Notes: generated from the sequence alone by a model not told the origin. A stretch of DNA of 10,832 nucleotides from a bacterium (GCA_030622125.1 JAUXGM010000077.1:1-10832), one strand, 5' to 3'. Shown: positions 1 to 6,432, counted from the stretch's first letter. Numbers and translations are program-made.

Positions 1-10
1 GAAGAAGCAT

Positions 11-35
11 GCCCAGCACCAATATGGTGCGGGGT
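11..35. repeat. short GC-rich hairpin
   Basis: The arms GCACC (16-20) and GGTGC (26-30) pair perfectly around a short AATAT loop. The stem extends outward after one A/G mismatch through CCC (12-14) against GGG (32-34). It is markedly more GC-rich than its surroundings. It lies far from any gene end, so I read it as part of the repeat mosaic, not as a terminator. Confidence 0.6.
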
Positions 36-66
36 AAAAAGTATGAAGTAAAAAAAACACGATAAC

Positions 67-105
67 GTCATTCTGATTGAGCGTTAGCGATTGAAGAATC
101 TATCT
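67..105. repeat. CATTCTGA-type dispersed repeat, head copy
   Basis: The segment begins GTCATTCTGA and ends GAAGAATC. It has outer arms ATTCT (70-74) and AGAAT (95-99) and an internal direct repeat GATTGA (75-80 and 89-94). The layout resembles the widespread intergenic GTCATTCTGAGC...GAAGAATCT repeat type of many uncultivated bacteria. That comparison is from memory and was not tested. A related element lies at 10674-10717. Confidence 0.55.
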
Positions 106-172
106 TTTAATTTTGCTTCTATTGTTTTTTTGTCTTTTGAGTTTGCAACTGGATTCCCTTGGTAACTGGGTT

Positions 173-201
173 CACTCTTTTTCGCTTTGCGAAAAGGGGT
201 G
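173..201. repeat. 13-bp stem hairpin with TTT loop
   Basis: The arms 173-185 and 189-201 pair continuously (11 Watson-Crick pairs and two G-U wobbles) around a 3-nt loop. The core is TTTTCGC-TTT-GCGAAAA. It lies about 45-70 bases beyond the stop codon of the minus-strand gene ending at 245. It could therefore end that transcript, although no clean U-tract follows on the minus strand. A dispersed palindromic repeat is equally likely. Confidence 0.6.
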
Positions 202-234
202 CCCCACTTTGACATTGATGCTATTGTTTTTTTG

Positions 235-261
235 TTTTCGGAGTTTAATATTGTTTTTCTT
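235..261. repeat. 27-bp repeat, inverted copy at 10390-10416
   Basis: These 27 bases are the exact reverse complement of 10390-10416. The repeat covers the last five codons and the stop of the minus-strand gene 245-1039. The tail copy therefore reads in the same sense as that gene's end (E-K-Q-Y-stop). Its left part also belongs to the direct repeat 119-144/221-246, so three related copies exist in the window. Confidence 0.85.
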
Positions 262-1039
262 TATTTATTATCTTTTTTATTCTTTTCAATCCTTCATTTA
301 CATAACTTAATTTGTGCATTTCCATAACAAGGCGCGGCGTCAATTTTTTTTCCACTAATTTTGAAAAGAGACGGTCAAAATTGATCTTTCCCATTCCGGG
401 CGGGAGATGCTGATCCCAGCTACCATCATTATCATGCAGATGTATCTGTTTTAAATTCTTATTAAAATATTCATACCAATCTTTCATCGGAACTTTTGAA
501 AGATAGTTACAATGCCCCGTATCAAAACAAACACCAAAGGGATAAACAGTTGTTAATTTATCAAAGATTCTAAAAAACATTTCAGGATCGGATTCAAAAA
601 CATTTTCGAGCAACAACTGTGGAATATTTCCTTTTGATATAATACTTTCAATCATTTTTTTTGCCCGATTCACCCACTTTTTCTCAATCCTTTCTGTTTG
701 TATTCGTATATAATCAAAACTTGTGTGAATAATAATTGATTTTACATTTAATGTAGATCCCAATGCAATTGCATCAAGTAATCGTTTTCTTGCTATTTCA
801 TAAATATCATCATCAAAAGGAGCAAGTCCAATGTCCATATATGGAGCGTGTAATGTAAGTTCGTACCCTTTCGTATTTTCCTCTATAAATTGAATATCCT
901 TTTCCGTTATCTTGCTGTATGTCTCCCCATAAATGAAAAGTTCAAAACCGTTCAGATGACCGTATTTTTTTGCTTCATTACTCCATTGAGGAATCATTCT
1001 GTATGGCAGATGGATAAAAACAGGATATTTATTTTCCAT
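245..1039 (-). CDS. TIM-barrel sugar isomerase / AP endonuclease 2-like protein
   Basis: This 264-aa protein belongs to the xylose-isomerase-like TIM-barrel family, which contains sugar-phosphate isomerases/epimerases and endonuclease IV-type enzymes. Candidate metal ligands fall at the expected strand ends: His64 (LHAPY), His105 (IHTS), Glu145 (LLLEN), Asp173 and His176 (FDTGH), His202 (IHLHD), Asp209 and His211 (DQH) and Glu239 (VMEMH). The set looks intact, so the enzyme is probably active, but its substrate cannot be read from the sequence. Its start overlaps the end of the transketolase-half gene by 11 bases, so the two are probably translationally coupled, and a role in carbohydrate metabolism is more likely than DNA repair. 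The final codons and stop lie inside a dispersed 27-bp repeat (235-261), so the C-terminus may have been reshaped by repeat insertion. Confidence 0.85.
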   Translation of the reverse strand: MENKYPVFIHLPYRMIPQWSNEAKKYGHLNGFELFIYGETYSKITEKDIQFIEENTKGYELTLHAPYMDIGLAPFDDDIYEIARKRLLDAIALGSTLNVKSIIIHTSFDYIRIQTERIEKKWVNRAKKMIESIISKGNIPQLLLENVFESDPEMFFRIFDKLTTVYPFGVCFDTGHCNYLSKVPMKDWYEYFNKNLKQIHLHDNDGSWDQHLPPGMGKINFDRLFSKLVEKKLTPRLVMEMHKLSYVNEGLKRIKKIINKEKQY

Positions 1040-1985
1040 TTTTCATTTCCATTACTTTTAAACATTCCCGAACAATATGATCTGCTGTAAGTCCAAATTT
1101 CTCAAGAAGTTCTTTCGGTTTACCGCTTTCACCAAAACGGTCTTTTATCCCTATTATTTTTATTGGTATCGGATAATTTTGCGATAAAAATTCTGCAACA
1201 GCACTGCCTAATCCTCCATATATCTGATGTTCCTCCGCAGTAACGATTCCATTTGTAAGTTTTGCAATATCAAGTATCATTTCTTTATCAAGCGGCTTTA
1301 CCGTATGTAAATTTATGACCGTTGCAAATATTCCCTTTTTTTGTAGTATTTCTACTGCAAAAAGTGCTTGATGGACCATAAGACCATTTGCAATAATAGC
1401 GATATCTTTCCCTTCTTTTAATATTATTCCCTTGCCAAAATCAAAATGATCATTTTCCTTAGTGATCACCGGCACTTTTTCTCTTCCAAATCGGATAAAA
1501 ACAGGACCATCAATATAGGGGGCAAGCATTGTTGCCTTTTTCGTCTCCCAATAATCAGCAGGCACAATGACCTTCATATTGGGAAGCACCCTCATAAGAG
1601 CAATATCCTCCAATGCCTGATGTGTTGCACCGTCGGGACCAACCGATATTCCACCATGAGCACCGCCTATCTTTACATTAAGATTTGCGTAACAGATAGT
1701 AGTTCTGATCTGGTCGAATGCCCTTCCCGTTACAAAAACACTGTATGTAGAAACGAAGGGAATCTTTCCGGAAAGAGCAAGTCCAGCAGCAGTACCAAGC
1801 ATATCCTGCTCTGCAATTCCCATTTCAATAAATCTATCAGGAAAGCTTTTCTGAAAACGGTCGGAACAGGTGGAACTTGTTAAATCAGCAGATAGAACAA
1901 AAATTCTCTCATCTTTTTTTCCAAGTTCAACAAGCCCGTCACCGTAGCCAAATCTCGTTGGAATTTCGCCGTAAACCTTTACCAT
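1029..1985 (-). CDS. transketolase, C-terminal subunit (orphan half)
   Basis: This 318-aa protein matches the C-terminal half of a split transketolase. It has the pyrimidine-binding domain (about 1-170) and the transketolase C-terminal domain (about 190-310). Visible motifs are IEMGIAEQD, with Glu59 in the position of the catalytic cofactor-activating glutamate, GGAHGG (107-112), and DGATHQALEDIA (118-129) followed by VIVPAD. With an N-terminal partner it would transfer two-carbon units in the pentose phosphate pathway, using thiamine diphosphate. Split transketolases normally have the N-terminal half directly upstream. Here the upstream DNA holds an 8-bp tandem repeat and an arsR-like gene, so the partner must be elsewhere or missing. 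The start at 1985 follows a GGAG ribosome site six bases away. The 3' end overlaps the isomerase gene. Confidence 0.93.
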   Translation of the reverse strand: MVKVYGEIPTRFGYGDGLVELGKKDERIFVLSADLTSSTCSDRFQKSFPDRFIEMGIAEQDMLGTAAGLALSGKIPFVSTYSVFVTGRAFDQIRTTICYANLNVKIGGAHGGISVGPDGATHQALEDIALMRVLPNMKVIVPADYWETKKATMLAPYIDGPVFIRFGREKVPVITKENDHFDFGKGIILKEGKDIAIIANGLMVHQALFAVEILQKKGIFATVINLHTVKPLDKEMILDIAKLTNGIVTAEEHQIYGGLGSAVAEFLSQNYPIPIKIIGIKDRFGESGKPKELLEKFGLTADHIVRECLKVMEMKNGK

Positions 1986-2000
1986 TTTTTCTCCTTATAC

Positions 2001-2060
2001 ATATTCACATATTTGCATATGCATATATTCGCATATTCGCATATTCGCATATTCGCATAT
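2001..2060. repeat. degenerate 8-bp tandem repeat (ATATTCGC)n
   Basis: Units of ATATTCGC run perfectly from 2025 to 2056 (four copies). Degenerate units lie at 2001-2008, 2009-2016 and 2017-2022, and ATAT at 2057-2060 closes the array. The array fills the whole gap between the stop of the arsR-like gene and the ribosome-binding site of the transketolase half. It therefore lies in the 5' leader of the latter. It has no spacers and is not CRISPR. Slippage could change leader length. Confidence 0.9.
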
Positions 2061-2355
2061 CACTTTTTTTTAGTCCTTTTCATAATTTGCATAGCTTTAC
2101 CTATTAAATCAATTACCTCTCTTTTTTTTAAACTATAATAAACCTTTTGATCATGGGTACTAAAAGATACTATGTCTAAATTTCTCAATAGTCGCAAATG
2201 TTGGGATATAACAGGTTGCCTTTTATTTGTCAATCTAACCATTTTAGATACATTTGCTTCACCTCTCTGCAATATTTTACTATCATTAGCCTTGTTGAGT
2301 TACTTAACAAACTAAATAACTGCAATGTTCTTTTTTCCTGCTCACTTATCTTCAT
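2060..2355 (-). pseudogene. ArsR-family winged-helix regulator, frameshifted
   Basis: A natural ATG at 2353-2355, with GGAG seven bases upstream, opens a frame reading MKISEQEKRT...STRLMIVKY. This is a normal ArsR N-terminus. Near 2271-2275 one base is missing: the frame turns into unrelated sequence and stops at 2230-2232 after 41 codons. The next frame continues the family exactly (LQRGEANVS...QPVISQHLRLLRNLDIV...YYSL). Restoring one T gives a 98-residue protein of standard length, with recognition helix QPVISQHLRLL and a beta wing. The classical metal site (ELCVCDL) is absent, so a metal sensor is unlikely. The gene is either newly inactivated, or the base is a sequencing or assembly error in a T-run, or it is frameshifted on purpose. 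It precedes the transketolase half on the same strand. Confidence 0.8.
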
Positions 2356-2422
2356 TTTTCACTCCTATAGGTTACAACTAATTTAAGTTTTTCACTTTTC
2401 ATTTTTAATTTCTCATTTGCCT

Positions 2423-2438
2423 ATTGCTCTATTGCAAT
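2423..2438. promoter_or_regulatory. short dyad in arsR leader
   Basis: ATTGC (2423-2427) and GCAAT (2434-2438) form a perfect 5-bp dyad around six bases. It lies downstream of the predicted arsR start of transcription and upstream of the ATG. It could be an autoregulatory operator or an RNA hairpin. The evidence is only symmetry and position. Confidence 0.3.
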
Positions 2439-2460
2439 AACCACTTCCACAATGAAATAA

Positions 2461-2489
2461 ATTTTACTTTTTTCTTTATCCTTAGTCAA
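2461..2489 (-). promoter_or_regulatory. predicted sigma-70-type promoter of the arsR-like gene
   Basis: On the minus strand TTGACT (2484-2489) and TAAAAT (2461-2466) are separated by exactly 17 bases. That would start transcription near 2454 and give a leader of about 100 bases before the ATG at 2355. A perfect 12-bp palindrome TTATTATAATAA (2505-2516) lies 15 bases upstream of the -35 box and is a possible operator. AT-rich DNA produces chance matches, so this is a moderate prediction. Confidence 0.55.
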
Positions 2490-2597
2490 CTTATCTTCTC
2501 CTCTTTATTATAATAATAAGAAAGTCATTACATCTCAACTCTTTACTTGCTCTAAATAAGGTTATTAGTTATCTCTCTTGTTTTAATATCTTTTAAA

Positions 2598-3023
2598 TTA
2601 TAACGAACTTGAATTATTTCCTTGTTTTTTCTTTGCTATTTTCATCAGGGCTACAAATTCAATAGCAGTATGAAATACCGTATCAAGAAACATTTTTCCT
2701 TCTAACGGCTGTTTGCCGAAAATGGCAATAATAAAATAGGGCATCAGATCATAAGACAAGCCGGCTTTTTTGGCAAATTTCTTTAAGTTTATCTCCATAT
2801 ATCTTTTTGCCGGAGGGTAGTTTCTATCATTCATTTTTTTCAACTGCCGAACAAGAATAAAATATGATTCGCTCTCTTCTTCGGGAACTACCATTTTTTT
2901 GGCTTCTCGCATAATATGGTCATACTCAGATACTATAACATCTGATACCTCTTTTCCGAGAATATCCGTATAGTACGGAACACTAATCTTGATCTCCAAA
3001 AAATCTTTATCAATATTGCTCAT
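2598..3023 (-). CDS. uncharacterised 141-aa protein downstream of nadA
   Basis: I do not recognise this family. The protein is charged, without a signal peptide or transmembrane segment. A first part (1-45) looks mixed alpha/beta. A middle region (50-90) is rich in Lys, Arg and Tyr. A hydrophobic helix-prone stretch (91-131) includes LMPYFIIAIFG and a lysine-rich run before a polar tail ending SSSL. The start is supported by a strong GAGGAGG ribosome site. It is the last gene of the nfeD operon, 30 bases after nadA, so it is very probably expressed with it. No catalytic motif is evident. A small cytoplasmic structural or regulatory protein would fit, but that is a guess. Confidence 0.75.
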   Translation of the reverse strand: MSNIDKDFLEIKISVPYYTDILGKEVSDVIVSEYDHIMREAKKMVVPEEESESYFILVRQLKKMNDRNYPPAKRYMEINLKKFAKKAGLSYDLMPYFIIAIFGKQPLEGKMFLDTVFHTAIEFVALMKIAKKKQGNNSSSL

Positions 3024-3053
3024 TTATTCCTCCTCTTCTTTTTTTTTCATATA

Positions 3054-3971
3054 TTAATCATGACTGTATTTCAACATCATTTCCAGTGGTTTTTCTGCTT
3101 TTTTTATGATCTCTTCCGAGAGTTTTATCTCATATCTATTATTTTTTAGTGAATTGTAAACATTATTCAAGGTTATTTTTTTCATATCCTTACATATTAT
3201 CCTTGATTGTGTTGCAAAAAATTCCTTGTTTGGATTTTCTCTTGCCAATCTCTGGATCATCCCCTCTTCCGTTCCGATGATAAATCTTTTATTTTTAGAG
3301 TTTTTTACAAATTTCAACATTCCACCTGTGCCGAGAAGATGATCGGATAAATTGGATACTTCTTCATTTGCCTCAGGATGTGTCAATGTAATCGCATCGT
3401 GGTATTTTTCTTTTAGTTTCAATAACTGATCTTTATCAAGGTCATCATGAACATAACAATATCCATCATATAAAACAACATCTTTTTCAGGTACCTGATC
3501 TTTGACAAATCTACCGAGATTTTTGTCAGGCAGAAAAACAATCCTATCATTTGGGATTTTTCTTACGATATCAACAGCATTCGCAGATGTACATACGACA
3601 TCTATCTCCATCTTTGTTTCTACATTTGTGTTGATGTAGGCGACGAATGTTGCTTTTGGATATTTCTTTCTTAATTCTCTTACTTTTTTGGCATTTATCA
3701 TATCCGCCATTGGACATCTTGCTTCTCTAACAGGATGCAAAATGACCTTTTCAGGAGAGAGAACCTTTGCGGATTCCGCCATAAATGAGACACCGCAAAA
3801 GACAATTACATCGTTATTTAAATCAGAAGAGATCCTTGCAAGTTCAAGTGAATCGCCAAGATGATCCGCTATAAGTTGAATCTCCTCACTCTGGTAATTA
3901 TGTGCCAAAATACTTGCATTTTTCTCTTTTTTTAATTTTAATATTTCATCAACTAACTTTTTATCATCCAT
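3054..3971 (-). CDS. nadA: quinolinate synthase
   Basis: NadA condenses iminoaspartate with dihydroxyacetone phosphate to quinolinate in de novo NAD synthesis, using a [4Fe-4S] cluster. The 305-aa length matches the short, Thermotoga-like class. The three cluster cysteines are all present: Cys86 (ARCPMAD), Cys172 (GYCYVH) and Cys260 (IICKDMKK). Substrate residues His24 (LAHNYQ), His198 and Glu200 (THPE), and the CTSAN segment (127-131) are also present. The family often has Cys after HPE, but here it is Ala201; that position is not a cluster ligand in the structures I recall. The gene sits 15 bases after the DUF72 gene and has a GAGGT ribosome site. Neither nadB (or an aspartate dehydrogenase) nor nadC is in the window. 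Confidence 0.97.
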   Translation of the reverse strand: MDDKKLVDEILKLKKEKNASILAHNYQSEEIQLIADHLGDSLELARISSDLNNDVIVFCGVSFMAESAKVLSPEKVILHPVREARCPMADMINAKKVRELRKKYPKATFVAYINTNVETKMEIDVVCTSANAVDIVRKIPNDRIVFLPDKNLGRFVKDQVPEKDVVLYDGYCYVHDDLDKDQLLKLKEKYHDAITLTHPEANEEVSNLSDHLLGTGGMLKFVKNSKNKRFIIGTEEGMIQRLARENPNKEFFATQSRIICKDMKKITLNNVYNSLKNNRYEIKLSEEIIKKAEKPLEMMLKYSHD

Positions 3972-3986
3972 CTTCTACCTCGTTTT

Positions 3987-4799
3987 TTACTCAAAAAGCG
4001 AATCCTGCAGTAAAGGACTTTTATCCAATATACCCATCATACCTCCAAGTGTCAAAGCATTTTTGATTGATTTTGCACAGTGATAATTATTAAAAAAAAT
4101 ATAAACATTCTCCAGATCTTTATCTTTAACGGTATCTTCTATTCTTTTCTTCAAACTGCTTAGTTCCTCTTTAGAATAATAGTAGTTATGCCTTTCGTAA
4201 GGTTCCTTATAATTCCACCATTTCTCTTTTGATCTGCCGTGAAATCGATAATAAATATTATTTGATGTGATCAAATTTAAAGGTGGGAAAAGATCAAGAT
4301 TGTCGGGCATATCAAGATTTGCTATTGCAACCATCTGTTCGTTCAAATAGTTGATAACAAAAGGTGTACTCCATGAATGATGTCTAAATTCTATCGTTTT
4401 TTTTATAGGAAGGTACCTAATAAGTTTTTCAAGGTACCGCATATTTTCTTTCCCGTATTTAAAAGCATAAGGGAATTGAATTAGAATTCCACCGTATTTT
4501 TGACTCTTTATAAGTGGTCTGATAGATCTATTGAATGCCTTGATCTCATCGAGATAATGGTTATCGCGTATATGGGTTATTGTTTGATTCACTTTTACAA
4601 TGAATTTAAAATTATCCGGAACTTTGTCAATCATTTTTTTATAATGATCCTGACTGAATATTCGATAAAAGGTATTATTTACTTCTACCGAATTGAAATA
4701 CTTTGAGTAGTATTCAAGATGATCTTTTGTATTATTAGGCAAAAAACCATCCTTCCACGAATCATAATAATATCCCGATGTACCGATATAAAAATTCAT
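3987..4799 (-). CDS. DUF72 (YecE-like) protein
   Basis: This 270-aa protein shows the full set of DUF72 signatures: GTSGYYY (6-12), SVEVNNTFYR (37-46), a GGILIQFP strand (103-110), EFRHHSW (137-143), YYRFHGR (183-189) and the C-terminal VYIFFNNYHCAKSIKNA. The family is a TIM-barrel-like fold of unproven function, widespread in bacteria and archaea. The gene follows the SPFH gene by 21 bases. No purine-rich ribosome site lies before the ATG; instead the sequence there is pyrimidine-rich and pairs with the end of the upstream gene (hairpin 4802-4833). Translation therefore probably depends on coupling. No key family residue seems lost. Confidence 0.93.
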   Translation of the reverse strand: MNFYIGTSGYYYDSWKDGFLPNNTKDHLEYYSKYFNSVEVNNTFYRIFSQDHYKKMIDKVPDNFKFIVKVNQTITHIRDNHYLDEIKAFNRSIRPLIKSQKYGGILIQFPYAFKYGKENMRYLEKLIRYLPIKKTIEFRHHSWSTPFVINYLNEQMVAIANLDMPDNLDLFPPLNLITSNNIYYRFHGRSKEKWWNYKEPYERHNYYYSKEELSSLKKRIEDTVKDKDLENVYIFFNNYHCAKSIKNALTLGGMMGILDKSPLLQDSLFE

Positions 4800-4801
4800 A
4801 G

Positions 4802-4833
4802 AAAGGGAGGAAACTTTGCTTTATTCCTCCTTT
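4802..4833 (-). promoter_or_regulatory. hairpin between SPFH and DUF72 genes
   Basis: On the minus strand AAAGGAGGA at the 3' end of the SPFH gene pairs with TCCTCCCTTT just before the DUF72 ATG: nine pairs, one bulged base and a 13-nt loop. The structure spans the SPFH stop codon. There is no U-tract, so it is unlikely to be a full terminator. It could slow translation or mark an RNA-processing point within the operon. Confidence 0.45.
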
Positions 4834-5741
4834 TTATTTTCCTTATCCTTATCAAAAAGTTCTTTTATCTGTGCTAAACTACCGAGTATACCTGATGATT
4901 CAAATGGAACGATCAGTTTTGTGGATTTGCCGTCTGCAACCTTTTGAAGTGCTTCCAAATATTTTATAGCAATAAGATCTTTTGTGGGATTCCCTTTATG
5001 GATAGCATCATAAACCCTGATGACCGCTTCCGATTCACCCGTGGCGAGTGCAATTTTTTTATACTTATCTGCATCTGCAACCTTTTTGATCGCTTCTGCC
5101 TGACCTTCTGCCATCAATATTGCCGCTTGCTTTTCACCTGTTGCGATCTCAATCTTTGCTCTTTTCTGTCCCTCTGCCTCTAATATTATTGCTCTTCTAT
5201 CTCTTTCCGCCTTCATCTGTCTGTGCATTGCTTCCATAACATCCGCCGGCGGCTCGATCCTTTGAAGTTCAACCCTTCCAACCTTGGTTCCCCAGGGATC
5301 CGTCGCTTCATCAAGTATCATTCTCAGTTCGGTATTTACCTTTTCTCTTGATGTCAATGTTTCGTCAAGCATAAGTGTACCGATCAAATTTCTAAGATTG
5401 GTTTGAGCAAGTTTTGTTATTGCAAATGTGAAGTTTCTAACATTATAAATTGATTTTGGCGGATCGGTTACAAGATAATAGATCACTGCATCTACCGTTA
5501 CAACAACATTATCCTTTGTAATAACATCCTGCGGCGGTACATCAATTACCTTTTCTCTAATATCAACATATAGTATCTTATCAAAAAAAGGTATGATTAT
5601 ATGTATACCGCTGTCCAATGTTCTCTGATACCGTCCCAATCTTTCAAGCACACCCCGCTGCCAGGGTCTAATAACCTTGATTGTGTTCGCAAAAAATATA
5701 ATTGCAAAAACAATAATAACAACAATAATAAATACAGTCAT
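4821..5741 (-). CDS. SPFH/stomatin-like membrane protein (QmcA type)
   Basis: This 306-aa protein has one N-terminal membrane helix (2-18) followed by the SPFH/PHB domain (about 22-180), with motifs such as RPWQRGVLERLGR, PFFDKILYVDIRE and DNVVVTVDAVIYY. A long Glu/Ala-rich helical segment follows (180-245, repeats like AEGQKRAK and AEGQAEAI), then a hydrophobic C-terminal region. Family members form large oligomeric rings on the membrane and work with an NfeD partner and membrane proteases such as FtsH in membrane organisation. The nfeD gene is immediately upstream, one base away: the AAGGAGGT ribosome site lies in the last codons of nfeD, so the pair is made together. That pairing is classical and supports the assignment. 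I give no gene symbol because qmcA, yqfA-like and stomatin names overlap. Confidence 0.94.
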   Translation of the reverse strand: MTVFIIVVIIVFAIIFFANTIKVIRPWQRGVLERLGRYQRTLDSGIHIIIPFFDKILYVDIREKVIDVPPQDVITKDNVVVTVDAVIYYLVTDPPKSIYNVRNFTFAITKLAQTNLRNLIGTLMLDETLTSREKVNTELRMILDEATDPWGTKVGRVELQRIEPPADVMEAMHRQMKAERDRRAIILEAEGQKRAKIEIATGEKQAAILMAEGQAEAIKKVADADKYKKIALATGESEAVIRVYDAIHKGNPTKDLIAIKYLEALQKVADGKSTKLIVPFESSGILGSLAQIKELFDKDKENKKEE

Positions 5742-5742
5742 T

Positions 5743-6180
5743 TTAGACCTCCTTTTTTACTATCAGATGAGTTCCCTCTATCTTAAGAGCTTTTACTTTA
5801 TCACCAATCCTTAAAATTGTATTTTCATCATCCGGAAAAAACCGCCAGGAAACAGAATTGAATTTGGCAAGAACAGCGAGATTGTCCTTTTTTAATTCAT
5901 TTATGACAATTCCTATCGTATCAATTACCTCTTCGGCAGCGATCTTAGTCGGTTTTTCAGATATCTTATTTGCAAATTTTCTTGAAAAAAAGGCAAATAC
6001 GGAAGATATTACAACAAAAACAACCCACTGCCATGCAATTCCTAATCCGAGTTTAAGTGCAAGCAAAGAACACAATGCACCGATACCGAACCATAATATA
6101 AAAAAACCTGCTGTAAACATTTCCATAATAAAAAATATTACAGCAAAAACAACCCAGAACCACCAATACTCCGCAGGCAT
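5743..6180 (-). CDS. NfeD-like membrane protein (short form)
   Basis: This short NfeD has no protease domain. Three membrane segments (about 7-31, 32-48 and 50-66) are followed by a small OB-fold domain (about 82-145) with the typical ending LRIGDKVKALKIEGTHLIV. I chose the ATG at 6178-6180, giving 145 aa, because a perfect AAGGAGG ribosome site lies five bases upstream. A longer frame opens at 6252, but its extra residues overlap the predicted promoter and do not look like protein. NfeD proteins bind SPFH partners, and the stomatin gene follows at once. This is the first gene of the five-gene minus operon. Confidence 0.92.
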   Translation of the reverse strand: MPAEYWWFWVVFAVIFFIMEMFTAGFFILWFGIGALCSLLALKLGLGIAWQWVVFVVISSVFAFFSRKFANKISEKPTKIAAEEVIDTIGIVINELKKDNLAVLAKFNSVSWRFFPDDENTILRIGDKVKALKIEGTHLIVKKEV

Positions 6181-6204
6181 AATAACCTCCTTATTTATTT
6201 TATG

Positions 6205-6233
6205 ATTATAAGGAATTATGGAAAAAAAGTCAA
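6205..6233 (-). promoter_or_regulatory. predicted promoter of the nfeD-SPFH-DUF72-nadA operon
   Basis: On the minus strand TTGACT (6228-6233) and a perfect TATAAT (6205-6210) are 17 bases apart. The predicted start, near 6198, leaves a short leader that carries the AAGGAGG ribosome site of nfeD. Position, spacing and box quality agree, and all five downstream genes are separated by 30 bases or fewer, so this probably drives the whole operon. Confidence 0.75.
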
Positions 6234-6380
6234 ATATTTGTCGTATTTTCAATACATTTTGGACTTTTTTTTAAAAATCCAATTCTATAAAAATATGGTT
6301 GTAAATGGCTTTTTAAACGACATTTGAACTTTTAGTAAATTGAAGATACGTTCCATTAGGAAAAATTACAATTTGTTTGA

Positions 6381-6399
6381 ACTACGGATATTTCGTAGT
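6381..6399. promoter_or_regulatory. hairpin/dyad in divergent region
   Basis: ACTACGGA (6381-6388) pairs with TTCGTAGT (6392-6399), seven Watson-Crick pairs and one G-U, around the loop TAT. With no U-tract it is not an intrinsic terminator. It could be a protein-binding operator for either divergent promoter, or part of an unannotated leader RNA. Confidence 0.5.
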
Positions 6400-6432
6400 G
6401 AGTTATTGAATTTTAGTATCGGAAATTTGCGG

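Larger units (their letters stand above)
1..244. repeat. intergenic mosaic of short repeats and dyads
   Basis: No credible gene lies here. The stretch holds a hairpin at 11-35, a short element at 40-56 that recurs near the other end of the window, a CATTCTGA-type repeat at 67-105, a direct repeat (119-144 and 221-246, 23 of 26 bases identical), a 10-bp near-repeat (147-156 and 164-173), and a strong hairpin at 173-201. An apparent reading frame at 113-310 is only translated T-rich repeat. The pattern is that of dispersed non-coding elements, not a decayed gene. Nothing here shows a transposase. Confidence 0.8.

Noticed and set aside
113-310. 65-codon plus-strand frame
   Set aside because: It is translated T-rich repeat and overlaps the end of the isomerase gene in antisense.
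1446-1883. 145-codon open frame on the plus strand
   Set aside because: It is antisense to the well-conserved transketolase half and has no family resemblance or ribosome site.
2001-2060. Possible CRISPR array
   Set aside because: Units of 8 bp are contiguous with no spacers; it is a simple tandem repeat.
3360-3385. NadA has Ala instead of Cys after the HPE motif, at first sight a lost iron-sulfur ligand
   Set aside because: The three ligand cysteines are in ARCPMAD, GYCYVH and IICKDM and are all present; the residue after HPE is not one of them.
6181-6252. Longer NfeD frame from 6252
   Set aside because: It runs through the predicted promoter, and the ATG at 6180 has a perfect AAGGAGG site.
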